DNA of 64,000 bases from Arthrobacter sp. AK04. Lineage in GTDB: Bacteria > Actinomycetota > Actinomycetes > Actinomycetales > Micrococcaceae. The notes below the pieces were generated by a model. The model did not search any database. It saw only the letters and a list, made by a program, of their open reading frames with translations, and had not been told where the DNA came from. A program made the translations under genes and the position numbers. Where the stretch lies: assembly GCF_021129155.1 (NCBI RefSeq), contig NZ_JAJOMC010000003.1:62001-126000 (forward strand), read 5' to 3'. Positions 1 to 7,986 of the stretch are shown piece by piece. Within the stretch, counting starts at the first letter, position 1, and the number at the start of each line of letters is the position of its first letter.

Positions 1-575
1 TTGGCCAGCAGGTCGAAATCGATTCGGGCGTTGGGCGCGTAGCCATGCTGGTTGCCGACCGAGACTGCGAGCATGTCACACCCTACGGAATCGACGAAGT
101 GCTTCACCTGGTCAGGGTTCGTGTAGCTGGCGTGCTCGGGAGCGACATCGTCTTCCTTGCCTCCGATGCTGCCAAGCTCCGCTTCCAGCGCCACACCAGG
201 GGGGCACATTTCGCGGGCACGCGCCGAGACCCTGATGTTCTCTTCGTACGGGTACTCCGAGTAATCGATCATGATCGAGGTGAACTTGGCGGCCAGCGCT
301 CCCTCAACGGATTCCAGGGACTTTCCGTGGTCCAGGTGCAAGGCAACGGGCACATCACAGGTCTCAAGCCGGCGGCTCACCATGTCGTAGATGTACTCGT
401 AGCCGGAGAGCGCCACGTTTGTAGGAGCCACCTGGATGAAAGTCGGGACACCTACCCGTTCGATGGCTGCAACGATACCCATCGTCGTCTCGATGTTGGT
501 GGTGTTGAACGAACCGGCCACCAGCCCCCGGGAGGTGCATTCCTTGATGATGTCCATGCCACTGACCAAAGCCAT
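1..575 (-). CDS. class II fructose/tagatose-bisphosphate aldolase (partial, 3' end beyond window)
   Basis: Zinc-dependent class II aldolase that would cleave a ketose bisphosphate (or ketose phosphate) into DHAP plus an aldehyde in the cytoplasm. The first 191 codons are visible; translation begins MALVSGMDIIKECTSRGLVAGSFN and continues to the left edge. The HLDHG motif at about residues 80-84 supplies zinc ligands, and a later AVSVGNQHG segment also fits the FbaA/GatY family. The start at 575 is the first ATG after the regulatory gap. The gene diverges from the ABC transporter operon, and a TGTACGTACA site (744-753) lies in its upstream region, so it probably belongs to the same GntR-controlled regulon. 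The exact substrate (fructose-, tagatose- or another ketose phosphate) cannot be told from the fragment. Confidence 0.88.
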   Translation of the reverse strand, partial: MALVSGMDIIKECTSRGLVAGSFNTTNIETTMGIVAAIERVGVPTFIQVAPTNVALSGYEYIYDMVSRRLETCDVPVALHLDHGKSLESVEGALAAKFTSIMIDYSEYPYEENIRVSARAREMCPPGVALEAELGSIGGKEDDVAPEHASYTNPDQVKHFVDSVGCDMLAVSVGNQHGYAPNARIDFDLLA

Positions 576-743
576 TGAAAGTCCTTTCGAGGGGGTCGTC
601 ACCGAGACGAGGGCGACGACAGGACACGAGCAACTGCAGTCTTTTGGCGTTCGTGTCCGGTGATGAGTCGGGGGGTCACTGCTTCGCTTCCGCCAAGCTG
701 TTATGCCCACCACAATAAAGCGTCATGTACGCCTTGTCGAGTC

Positions 744-753
744 TGTACGTACA
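744..753. promoter_or_regulatory. putative GntR operator TGTACGTACA (site 1)
   Basis: Perfect 10-bp palindrome, also present at 878-887, 4366-4375 and 7882-7891, always in an intergenic promoter region of the polyol locus. The local GntR/HutC gene at 6942-7724 is the likely binder. Binding is inferred, not shown. Confidence 0.6.
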
Positions 754-824
754 ATTAAGCCTAGCTGGGTGGTGCTAGCCCTGTGGCTGGCATTAAAGGG
801 TCCTGTGACGAAAAACCCAGCGTA

Positions 825-853
825 TTGACCGCTTTACAGCTCGGCCTTATGCT
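825..853 (+). promoter_or_regulatory. promoter of ABC transporter operon
   Basis: TTGACC at 825-830, a 17-bp spacer and TATGCT at 848-853 (TANNNT type). The operator at 878-887 lies just downstream of the expected start point, consistent with repression by roadblock. Confidence 0.55.
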
Positions 854-877
854 ATAGACAGTCCAGCCGATACGGAT

Positions 878-887
878 TGTACGTACA
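878..887. promoter_or_regulatory. putative GntR operator TGTACGTACA (site 2)
   Basis: Second perfect copy of the palindrome, about 25 bp downstream of the -10 box of the ABC operon promoter and 38 bp before the start codon at 926. Confidence 0.6.
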
Positions 888-925
888 GCTCGATAACCAG
901 TGTTGTTTATCCCGAAAGGTTTAAG

Positions 926-2317
926 ATGCGAATCGGACCCAATCGCCGCAAGGCGGCTGCCAAGGTCTTGGCCGTTACAGCGGCAGGGGCAGTACTTGCA
1001 GGCTCCTTCACAGCCTGCTCAACCGACGGAAGTGGCGGAGGAACCAGCGGAGGCGGTGACGTCACGATCAACGTGGCTCTCGCTGCAAACCCGCAGATGA
1101 AGACCGCTGAATCCCTCATCAGTGATTTTGAACAGAAGAACCCGGGCATCAAGGTCAAGTTCACGACCCTGCCCGAGAACGACCTCCGCCCGACCGTCAC
1201 GAAGGACGTGGCCTCCAAGGCCGGCCAGTTCGACGTCACGATGATGGGCAGCTACGAAGTGCCGATCTGGGCGAAGAACAACTGGATCATCCCGCTGGAG
1301 GACTACGCCTCGAAGGACTCGGCGTGGAAGAAGGATGACATTCAGAAGCCCATCGCGGATATTCTCTCCGCCGATGACAAGATGTATGCTGCCCCGTTCT
1401 ACGGCTCTTCCTCGTTCCTGTTCTACCGCAAGGACCTCGCGCAGAAGGCCGGCGTCACCATCTCCGAAACCCCGACCTGGGAGCAGATTGCGGACGCGGC
1501 GGCGAAGATGGACGACAAGGCCAACGGCGTCTCCGGGATCTGCCTGCGCGGTCTTCCGGGCTGGGGCCAGAATCTGGCCTCGCTGACCACCGTGATCAAC
1601 ACCTTCGGTGGGCGCTGGTTCGATGAGAACTGGAACCCGCAGCTGACCTCCCCTGAAACGACGAAGGCTGTCCAGTTCTACGTCGACCTGCTGCGCAACC
1701 ACGGCCAGGCCGACGCGGCAAAGGACGGCTGGGAAGGCTGCCTGCAGAAGATGAGCCAGGGCACCACGGCGATGTGGTACGACGACACCGTCTTCGCCGG
1801 TTCGGTCCTTGGCCAGGCCACTCCTGAGGTGAAGGACAACATCGGCTTCGCCATGGCCCCCACCGGCCCGGCCAACATCGAGTCCGGCTGGCTCTGGTCC
1901 TGGGGCCTGGGCATCACCTCCAGCAGCAAGCACCCGGAAGAGGCCTGGAAGTTCATCTCCTGGGTTACCAGCCCCGAGTACATCAAGCTCGCCGGTGAAA
2001 AGGCCGGCTGGGACTCCATCCCTCCCGGCTCGCGTAAGTCCACCTACGAGCTGGCTGAATACAAGCAGGCGGCCTCCCAGTATGCGGATCTGACCCAGAA
2101 GTCGATTGCGGCAGCTAACCCCAAGCAGCCGACCGCTGAAAAGGTCCCCTACACGGGTGTCCAGTACGTTCAGATCCCTGAATTCGTCGAAATCGGCGAC
2201 TTCGTCTCCCAGCAGGTCGCCGGTGCCATCAGCGGCACCCAGACCGTGGAAGAAGCCCTCAAGAAGAGCCAGGACTACACCACCAACGTGGTCAAGACCG
2301 CCGGCTACCTCAAGTAG
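926..2317 (+). CDS. polyol/sugar ABC transporter substrate-binding lipoprotein (SmoE-like)
   Basis: 463-residue extracellular solute-binding protein (family 1) that would deliver a polyol or sugar to the two permeases encoded next. The N-terminus has basic residues, a hydrophobic stretch and a lipobox-like SFTAC, with the predicted lipid-modified Cys near residue 31, followed by a Ser/Gly-rich linker. The body shows family features such as a GAMWYDDT-like segment and a C-terminal PEEAWKFISW motif. GAAAGG 7 bp before ATG 926 serves as ribosome site. It is the first gene of a rightward operon behind the 825-853 promoter. No ATPase gene is nearby, so a shared MsiK/UgpC-type ATPase elsewhere is expected. 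Similarity is strongest to sorbitol/mannitol binding proteins, but the ligand is not proven. Confidence 0.9.
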   Translation: MRIGPNRRKAAAKVLAVTAAGAVLAGSFTACSTDGSGGGTSGGGDVTINVALAANPQMKTAESLISDFEQKNPGIKVKFTTLPENDLRPTVTKDVASKAGQFDVTMMGSYEVPIWAKNNWIIPLEDYASKDSAWKKDDIQKPIADILSADDKMYAAPFYGSSSFLFYRKDLAQKAGVTISETPTWEQIADAAAKMDDKANGVSGICLRGLPGWGQNLASLTTVINTFGGRWFDENWNPQLTSPETTKAVQFYVDLLRNHGQADAAKDGWEGCLQKMSQGTTAMWYDDTVFAGSVLGQATPEVKDNIGFAMAPTGPANIESGWLWSWGLGITSSSKHPEEAWKFISWVTSPEYIKLAGEKAGWDSIPPGSRKSTYELAEYKQAASQYADLTQKSIAAANPKQPTAEKVPYTGVQYVQIPEFVEIGDFVSQQVAGAISGTQTVEEALKKSQDYTTNVVKTAGYLK

Positions 2318-2329
2318 ACCCATCGCATC

Positions 2330-2363
2330 GTCCGCGGGAACTCCGCCCGGGGTTCCCGCGGAC
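2330..2363 (+). promoter_or_regulatory. 12-bp-stem hairpin between binding-protein and permease genes
   Basis: Arms 2330-2341 and 2352-2363 are perfectly complementary with a 10-nt loop. The hairpin lies 12 bp after the binding-protein stop codon and ends one base before the permease ATG, with no U-tract. Such structures can stabilise the upstream message or limit permease translation, giving excess binding protein over permease. Confidence 0.6.
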
Positions 2364-2364
2364 C

Positions 2365-3321
2365 ATGCTAGCTACGATCGGACCATCTCAATTGGCTAAG
2401 ACAATCGCAGCCCTCCGCCCTAAACCGCTCGTTGCCGAGCTGAGCCTGGCGGAACGCTGGAAAGTTCGCGGACCGCTTCTGCCGGCCCTCATCTTCACCA
2501 TCCTGCTGACGCAGCTCCCCTTCCTGCTCACGCTTATCTACAGCTTCCAGAACTGGAACCTCCTCAGCGCCAAGCCTGCAGTCTTCAACGGAGGCGCGAA
2601 CTTCCTGGCGACCTTCAGCGATGAGGTATTCTGGCGCTCCATCACCAACACCGGCCTCATGACCGGCGTATCCACGGTGGCATGCCTCGTGGTGGGCCTG
2701 GGCCTGGCCCTGCTGCTCAACCACTCCTTCCCGGGCAGGGGCATCGCCCGAACCCTGGCCATCACGCCCTTCTTCCTCATGCCGGTAGCCGTAACCCTCT
2801 TCTGGCGCTCCGCGATGTTCGACCCCGGCTTCGGTCTCTTTGGCTGGTTCTCGCGGCTGCTGGGGCTGCCGGCCATCAACTGGCTGAGCGAGTACCCCCT
2901 CGCCGCGCTGATTATCCTGCTCACCTGGCGGTTCGCACCGTTTGCACTGCTGATCCTGATCGCAGGGCTGCAGTCCGCACCACAGGAACAGCTCGAGGCC
3001 GCCAAGGTCGACGGCGCCGGACCGCTCCGGCAGTTCGGGTCAATCCTCATCCCGCACCTGCGCCCCTACATCGAGCTCGCTGCGCTGCTCCTGGCCATGA
3101 ACCTCATTCAGACCTTCGGCGAAATCGCCCTCCTCACTGCAGGCGGCCCGGCCTTCGGCACCACGAACATCACCTATTACATCTACCTGAAGGGGTTCAA
3201 CTCCTTTGATCTTGGTACCGCCTCGGCCTTCGGCGTCGTCGCACTCGTGATCACCATCGCACTCGTGCTGCCGGCCCTGCGCCTGCTGTCCGGTATCTTC
3301 CAGAAAGAAGGCCGTCGATGA
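2365..3321 (+). CDS. ABC transporter permease, polyol/sugar type (SmoF-like)
   Basis: 318-residue inner-membrane permease of the carbohydrate MalF/SmoF class with about six membrane helices, the first near residues 37-60. The cytoplasmic EAA loop is visible as EAAKVDGAGPLRQFGSILIP at about residues 211-230 and contacts the ATPase. It is translated after the binding protein and overlaps the next permease by 4 bp (ATGA). ATG 2365 follows directly on a strong hairpin and has no visible ribosome site, so the true start could lie slightly downstream or be exposed only when the hairpin is open. Confidence 0.9.
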   Translation: MLATIGPSQLAKTIAALRPKPLVAELSLAERWKVRGPLLPALIFTILLTQLPFLLTLIYSFQNWNLLSAKPAVFNGGANFLATFSDEVFWRSITNTGLMTGVSTVACLVVGLGLALLLNHSFPGRGIARTLAITPFFLMPVAVTLFWRSAMFDPGFGLFGWFSRLLGLPAINWLSEYPLAALIILLTWRFAPFALLILIAGLQSAPQEQLEAAKVDGAGPLRQFGSILIPHLRPYIELAALLLAMNLIQTFGEIALLTAGGPAFGTTNITYYIYLKGFNSFDLGTASAFGVVALVITIALVLPALRLLSGIFQKEGRR

Positions 3322-4202
3322 CCGCCACAGCCAGCCGCCAAACGGCCACACCCGCCTCCCGCAGCAACCTGCAGATCCGCCGCCCGCGCGCGACAAAACA
3401 GGTTAAGAATGTCCTGATGGGAGTCGGCGGCTGGGCGGGAAGCCTACTGCTGTTCCTCCCGATCGCCTACATGCTCCTGAAGAGCTTCCAGACGGAGCCG
3501 GACGCAGCGGCAGCCACCCCCAAGCTGATCTTCACGCCCACGATGGAGAACTACAGCGAGGTATTCGAGGCAGGATTCTGGCCGTACGCGATCAACTCGC
3601 TGCTGGTTGTGATCGTCTCCACCGCCGTCGTGATTATCCTGGCCGTACCGGCGGCCTACGCCCTTTCGGTGCGGCCGGTCGCCAAAGCCCAGGACGTTCT
3701 GTTCTTCTTCATCTCCACCAAGATGATGCCCATCGCAGCGGCCATCATCCCGATCTACGTCATCGCAAACGCCCTGGGCGTGCTGAACACCGTGGGCATC
3801 CTGATCGTGATGCACATCGGCATGAACCTGCCCCTGGGCATCTGGATGATCCGGTCCTTCATGCAGGAAATACCGCTCGAAATCATGGAAGCCTCGGCCG
3901 TCGACGGCGCGAGCCGCTGGCGGGCAGCCCGGTCGATCATCCTCCCCTTGATCCGTCCGGGCCTGGCCTCCACAGCGCTCCTGTGCGCAGTGTTCTCCTG
4001 GAACGAGTACTTCTTCGCTCTGAACCTAACCAACTCCACCTCCACGCTGCCGCTGTTCCTGCAGAAGTTCCTCAGCTTCGGCGAGCTCTACACCGCGCAG
4101 GTCGCCGCTGCAGCAACCCTCGTCAGCATCCCCGTCATCATCGCCGGCTGGGTAGCCCAAAAGTCCCTCGTCCGCGGGCTCCTCTTCGGCGCCGTGAAAT
4201 AG
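3318..4202 (+). CDS. ABC transporter permease, polyol/sugar type (SmoG-like)
   Basis: 294-residue second permease (MalG/SmoG class). Its EAA motif reads EASAVDGASRWRAARSIILP near residues 193-212. About six hydrophobic segments are seen, the first at residues 34-55. The start overlaps the upstream permease stop (ATGA), and AGAAGG precedes it, so the two are translationally coupled. A strong terminator (4266-4297) closes the operon. It would form a heterodimeric channel with the preceding protein. Confidence 0.9.
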   Translation: MTATASRQTATPASRSNLQIRRPRATKQVKNVLMGVGGWAGSLLLFLPIAYMLLKSFQTEPDAAAATPKLIFTPTMENYSEVFEAGFWPYAINSLLVVIVSTAVVIILAVPAAYALSVRPVAKAQDVLFFFISTKMMPIAAAIIPIYVIANALGVLNTVGILIVMHIGMNLPLGIWMIRSFMQEIPLEIMEASAVDGASRWRAARSIILPLIRPGLASTALLCAVFSWNEYFFALNLTNSTSTLPLFLQKFLSFGELYTAQVAAAATLVSIPVIIAGWVAQKSLVRGLLFGAVK

Positions 4203-4265
4203 ACAACCATCCGCAATAGACCCTGACCTGCCCCTAATACGGGCGGCACGGCAGAAGCATGGTCA

Positions 4266-4297
4266 GCGAAGGCCCCCGCACCCGCGGGGGCCTTCGC
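4266..4297 (+). terminator. rho-independent terminator of ABC operon
   Basis: Perfect 14-bp GC-rich stem (4266-4279 with 4284-4297) and a 4-nt loop, followed by a short T run. Confidence 0.85.
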
Positions 4298-4365
4298 GCT
4301 TTAACCTTCCCTGAGGGTCTGTAAGGCATTGCATTTACCTGGGAACCCGCGACCAAGAAAGCCCG

Positions 4366-4375
4366 TGTACGTACA
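4366..4375. promoter_or_regulatory. putative GntR operator TGTACGTACA (site 3)
   Basis: Third perfect copy, 142 bp upstream of the dehydrogenase start. It suggests that the dehydrogenase/MFS pair has its own promoter under the same repressor. Confidence 0.6.
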
Positions 4376-4517
4376 GTACGCTTCGTCTAGACATTTTGGT
4401 CCTTCCTGCCGTATTCTTGTGACCCAGTAGACATCCCGCTCCCTATGCCCGGAGCCGGACTAACTCTCACGGTCGAGGATCGCCCTCTGCCGTAGTGAAA
4501 CGGAGAGGAGCGCATAG

Positions 4518-5513
4518 ATGCGCGCAGTAATCCTTGATGGAAAAGGCTCGATCGAGGTCGCAGAAATTGACGATCCGGTTGCCGGGGCAGGCGAAGTTGT
4601 CATCGCCCCGGAAGCAGTAGGCATTTGCGGCACCGACATTCATCTGGCCTCGGGCGACTACCCCACCGGCACCTTCCCGGTTGTTCCCGGGCATGAGTTT
4701 GCCGGGACTATCGTCGAGGTCGGATCCGGTGTCAACGGCTTTACAGTGGGAGACCGCGTATGCGTAGATCCCAACGTCGCCTGCGGGCGGTGTGACCAGT
4801 GCCAGGCAGGTGCAGTAAACCTGTGCCGGAACCTCGTACCGATCGGAGTCACCAGCAATGGTGCCGTTGCCGAACTGGTCAAGGTTCCCACGTCCGTCGT
4901 CTTCGCCCTACCCGACGGCATTGACTGGACCACCGCCGCACTCATTGAGCCCCTGGCCTGCGTCCTTCACGCCCTCGGCCGGGTCGATCCGGTCGCCGGC
5001 AAACGCGTCCTGATCTACGGTGCAGGTTCCATCGGCCTGCTGGCAGCAGCCCTGGTTAAGGCACGGGGAGCTGCTTCCATCGACATCGTCGAACCGAGCC
5101 CCGTGCGCCGGGAAGCGGCCCTCGAATTCGGTGCCAACAACGCCTACGCACCAGGTGAACGCACCACAGAGCGCGACGTCGACCTCGTCATCGAAGCCAG
5201 CGGACACCCCTCCGCAGTCAAGGACGCCATTGCCAAACTCGCAGAACGCGGCACACTGCTGCAGATGGGCGTCGTCAGCCCCACCGCCAGCATCGACCTT
5301 TTCCCGTACGACCTCTTCGACCGCGAACTGTCGTTCGTCGGTTCGCAGTCACTGGCCACGTCCTACCCCGCTGCAGTCGAGGCCATCAAGGAACTCCCCG
5401 AACTCGCGTCTCGCATGGTCACTCACACCTTCGGGCTGGCCGACTATGCAGCAGCACTTGAAGCGGCACACTCCGAATCGGCCAGGAAAGTTCACATCCT
5501 GCCGCAGCGGTAA
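4518..5513 (+). CDS. zinc-dependent polyol (sorbitol/xylitol-type) dehydrogenase
   Basis: 331-residue medium-chain dehydrogenase that would oxidise a sugar alcohol to a ketose with NAD+. Catalytic zinc ligands are C37 (GICGTD) and H59/E60 (GHE); structural zinc cysteines are C89, C92, C95 and C103. The Rossmann glycine motif is GAGSIG near residue 175. GGAGAGG precedes ATG 4518. The gene is followed 35 bp later by an MFS polyol permease, and its upstream region holds an operator, placing it in the polyol regulon. Size and motifs fit sorbitol/threonine dehydrogenase relatives; the substrate is inferred only from context. Confidence 0.88.
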   Translation: MRAVILDGKGSIEVAEIDDPVAGAGEVVIAPEAVGICGTDIHLASGDYPTGTFPVVPGHEFAGTIVEVGSGVNGFTVGDRVCVDPNVACGRCDQCQAGAVNLCRNLVPIGVTSNGAVAELVKVPTSVVFALPDGIDWTTAALIEPLACVLHALGRVDPVAGKRVLIYGAGSIGLLAAALVKARGAASIDIVEPSPVRREAALEFGANNAYAPGERTTERDVDLVIEASGHPSAVKDAIAKLAERGTLLQMGVVSPTASIDLFPYDLFDRELSFVGSQSLATSYPAAVEAIKELPELASRMVTHTFGLADYAAALEAAHSESARKVHILPQR

Positions 5514-5548
5514 AAGCGCACCCCATTTTTTCGAGAAAGTACTTATCA

Positions 5549-6856
5549 ATGTCTGCACAACCTGCTGCGAACAGTTCCACCCGCCCCGCCCTGCTGGACC
5601 GGCTGGGGCTGCCCCGGCCGCTGGTCTGGGGATTCGTCGGGCTCCTGCTGTTTATGGTCGGCGACGGGGTCGAATCCGGCTACATCGCCCCCTTCCTAGC
5701 CTCCAACGGGGCCGGTAACGAAACCCATGCGGCAATCATCATCACCGCCTACGGCCTCATCGTCACCCTTGGCTCCTGGCTTGCCGGCGCTCTCTCCGAC
5801 ATCTGGGGTCCCAGGCGGGTCATGCTCCTCGGCCTGGCCATCTGGGTAGTATTCGAAGTGCTCTTCCTGGCCATTGCCGTTCCATCCCAGAACTACACCC
5901 TGATCCTGATCACCTACGCCATCCGCGGCTTTGGCTACCCCCTGTTCGCTTACGGGTTCCTAGTCTGGATCCTGGCAGGAAGCCCCGCCAACCGGCTCGG
6001 ATCCGCTGTCGGCTGGTTCTACTTCGCCTTCACCGGCGGCCTGCCCACCCTGGGTTCCCTGATGGCCAGCGGCACCGAACCCATCATCGGCGAATACATG
6101 ACCCTGTGGGTCTCACTGCTCATGGTCATCCCCGGAGGCGTGGTCTGCCTCGTCGGCATCCGCAAAGCCAAGGGCGGCGACCGGCTCGCCGCGCCCGGCG
6201 TGACAGCCCGCCAAAGCATCATCAGCAGCGTCTCCATCGCCGTGAAGGTCCCCCGCGTCGGGCTGGGCGCCCTCATCCGCGTGGTCAACACCGCACCCCA
6301 ATTCGGATTCCTGGTCTTCCTCCCCACGGTCTTCGCCACGGACCTCGGGTTCGGCACCGCCGGATGGCTGCAACTGATCTTCACTCTTGGCTTTGCCAAC
6401 ATCTTCGCAAACCTGTTCTTCGGAGTCCTCAGCGACAGGCTCGGATGGCACCGCACGCTGCGCTGGTTTGGCTGCATCGGCTCGGCCGTCAGCTGCCTGT
6501 GCTTCTACTTCGTTCCTCAGATGGCCGGCTCCCAGTATTGGGTCGCCGTTGCCTGCGCTGCCTTCTACGGCGTAACCCTGGCGGGCTTCACGCCCATCTC
6601 GGTGCTGATGTCCCTGATGGCCCCGGGCCAGAAAGGCAACGCCGTCGCCCTGCTAAACCTCGGCGCGGGCGCCGCCACCTTCGTTGGCCCCCTGATTGTC
6701 GCCCTCTTCCTCGGGCTGATCGGCCCGGGCGGAGTCACGATGATCTTTGCCGCACTCTATGTAGCCGCCGGCGTGGCAGTCCGCTGGCTCCGGGTTCCCG
6801 AGGGTGCCGAGGCCGACAAAAGTGCAGCCCCTGCCTCGCAGCTGATCCAGGCCTAG
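5549..6856 (+). CDS. MFS polyol permease (RbtT/DalT-like)
   Basis: 435-residue, about 12-helix major facilitator protein. The N-terminal segment LPRPLVWGFVGLLLFMVGDG resembles the ribitol/D-arabinitol permease family, and a GALSDIWGPRR loop 2-3 signature is present. It lies 35 bp after the dehydrogenase gene and is closed by a hairpin terminator. It gives the locus a second, proton-driven uptake route beside the ABC importer. The transported polyol is not identifiable from sequence. Confidence 0.87.
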   Translation: MSAQPAANSSTRPALLDRLGLPRPLVWGFVGLLLFMVGDGVESGYIAPFLASNGAGNETHAAIIITAYGLIVTLGSWLAGALSDIWGPRRVMLLGLAIWVVFEVLFLAIAVPSQNYTLILITYAIRGFGYPLFAYGFLVWILAGSPANRLGSAVGWFYFAFTGGLPTLGSLMASGTEPIIGEYMTLWVSLLMVIPGGVVCLVGIRKAKGGDRLAAPGVTARQSIISSVSIAVKVPRVGLGALIRVVNTAPQFGFLVFLPTVFATDLGFGTAGWLQLIFTLGFANIFANLFFGVLSDRLGWHRTLRWFGCIGSAVSCLCFYFVPQMAGSQYWVAVACAAFYGVTLAGFTPISVLMSLMAPGQKGNAVALLNLGAGAATFVGPLIVALFLGLIGPGGVTMIFAALYVAAGVAVRWLRVPEGAEADKSAAPASQLIQA

Positions 6857-6896
6857 CTGCACCAACCGTCCTGCAGAGGACACCACAACAGAAAGA

Positions 6897-6924
6897 GCCT
6901 CCGTTTCACGAATGAAACGGAGGC
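6897..6924. terminator. bidirectional terminator between MFS and GntR genes
   Basis: Perfect 12-bp stem (6897-6908 with 6913-6924), loop CGAA. The minus-strand side is followed by a T-rich run (TCTTTCTGTT), so it works best for the GntR transcript and plausibly for both. Confidence 0.75.
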
Positions 6925-6941
6925 CCTTCTGCCCTGAGGCC

Positions 6942-7724
6942 CTAGCGGCCGGCGGTAAGGTCAACAGTGCTGACATTCACCTCGAGGGGAACAATCTCGC
7001 TGCGCACCCACGTCTCGTAGACGTCAAACCGTTCACCGCGGGCCGTCCAGGAAGTGGACTGGATCCGCAGCAGCGGCGAGGAATCCGTAACGTTCAACGC
7101 CTTGGCTATTTCCGGTGCCGGGTTGACCGCGCGGATTGTGCGGTTTGCACCACCAAGACCGTAGCCCGCGCCCGCCAAAAGCTCAGACAGCGAAGCCTGC
7201 CCCGACAAAACCTCCTGTGCCCCGGCGACGACAGGGGCAACGGCCGGCGGGCTGTAGTTGATGCTGTAGACCGCAGGAGTGCCGTCGAGGGAGCGAAGGC
7301 GCACCAGTTCGAAACCCCTGGTTCCCTCGGGAAGCTCCAACGAACGGCACGCGCTGTCGGGCAGGATGACCGGACCGGAACGCAGCACTTGAGTGGTGAC
7401 GTGCCTGTTCTGGTGAGTGATGGCGTTCTCCAGAAAACCCTGCTGGCCCTGGATGACCCAGCCCTTGTCGGCCGTGGGTTCGCTCGCGAAAACGCCCCGG
7501 CCAGGGATGCGGTGGGCCAAGCCCCTCGATTCAAGCAGCTTCAGTGCCTGGCGCACCGTCGCCCGTGAGAGGCCAAACTCGGTGCACAGCTCATTCTCGC
7601 TAGGCAGCCGTTCCCCTGCCGCGATGTCTTTGGCAGCAATCCTCCGTTCAAGGACGTCAAACAGCTGCTGGTAATAAGGCGTGGGGGACTGGCGGTCGAT
7701 CGGCTCGGCAGCTGCTACTGACAC
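6942..7724 (-). CDS. GntR-family (HutC/UTRA) transcriptional regulator
   Basis: 260-residue repressor with an N-terminal winged helix (PSENELCTEFGLSRATVRQAL, about residues 40-60) and a C-terminal UTRA effector domain that would sense a sugar phosphate or polyol intermediate. I prefer the GTG at 7724: AAGGAGG lies 5 bp in front of it, while the ATG codons at 7748 and 7739 lack a ribosome site. A 17-bp palindrome at 7782-7798 sits upstream, and TGTACGTACA sites flank its neighbours. It is transcribed convergently to the permease and divergently from the class I aldolase, the usual place for a local regulator. Operator specificity is inferred from co-location. Confidence 0.88.
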   Translation of the reverse strand: MSVAAAEPIDRQSPTPYYQQLFDVLERRIAAKDIAAGERLPSENELCTEFGLSRATVRQALKLLESRGLAHRIPGRGVFASEPTADKGWVIQGQQGFLENAITHQNRHVTTQVLRSGPVILPDSACRSLELPEGTRGFELVRLRSLDGTPAVYSINYSPPAVAPVVAGAQEVLSGQASLSELLAGAGYGLGGANRTIRAVNPAPEIAKALNVTDSSPLLRIQSTSWTARGERFDVYETWVRSEIVPLEVNVSTVDLTAGR

Positions 7725-7781
7725 GAGGCCCTCCTTCATGAGGTGCACGCACGGAATACATTGTCTGCTCCATTGTAGACC

Positions 7782-7798
7782 GACCGTACTGTACGGTC
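7782..7798. promoter_or_regulatory. 17-bp palindrome upstream of the GntR gene
   Basis: GACCGTACTGTACGGTC is a perfect inverted repeat around a central T. Its core (GTAC-N-GTAC) resembles the TGTACGTACA sites, so it may be a variant autoregulatory operator. Confidence 0.5.
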
Positions 7799-7836
7799 AG
7801 CGCAATCGCGGAAGAAATTCTGAAGACGATACGCCC

Positions 7837-7866
7837 TTGACGGCTCAGAAGCCCAGATAATAAGGT
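7837..7866 (+). promoter_or_regulatory. candidate promoter of class I aldolase/kinase operon
   Basis: TTGACG at 7837-7842, 18-bp spacer, TAAGGT at 7861-7866, followed after 15 bp by the operator at 7882-7891. The layout parallels the promoter at 825-853. Confidence 0.45.
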
Positions 7867-7881
7867 AGGCCCAGTCCAGAC

Positions 7882-7891
7882 TGTACGTACA
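7882..7891. promoter_or_regulatory. putative GntR operator TGTACGTACA (site 4)
   Basis: Fourth copy; here the palindrome extends to 12 bp (CTGTACGTACAG, 7881-7892). It lies 95 bp before the class I aldolase start. Confidence 0.6.
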
Positions 7892-7986
7892 GGATGCGCT
7901 TTGTGATTTTGCCCTGTACTGGACCCCGGACCATCTAACAACGGCTGTCGACAGCAACGTAGCTCGTCTATAGAAAGCAGGCTTCA

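Larger units (their letters stand above)
576..925. promoter_or_regulatory. divergent promoter region between aldolase and ABC transporter genes
   Basis: A 350-bp gap between divergent operons with no credible gene. It holds two TGTACGTACA palindromes (744-753 and 878-887) and a good promoter for the rightward operon (825-853). One palindrome lies on the aldolase side and the other downstream of the rightward -10, the usual arrangement for a repressor that blocks both directions. Confidence 0.7.
4203..4517. other. intergenic region: terminator plus operator
   Basis: A 315-bp gap holding the rho-independent terminator of the ABC operon and a TGTACGTACA operator before the dehydrogenase gene. 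No reading frame here looks coding. Confidence 0.6.

Noticed and set aside
1019-2323. 434-codon minus-strand open frame
   Set aside because: Antisense to the ABC binding lipoprotein, which has a lipobox, a ribosome site and family motifs.
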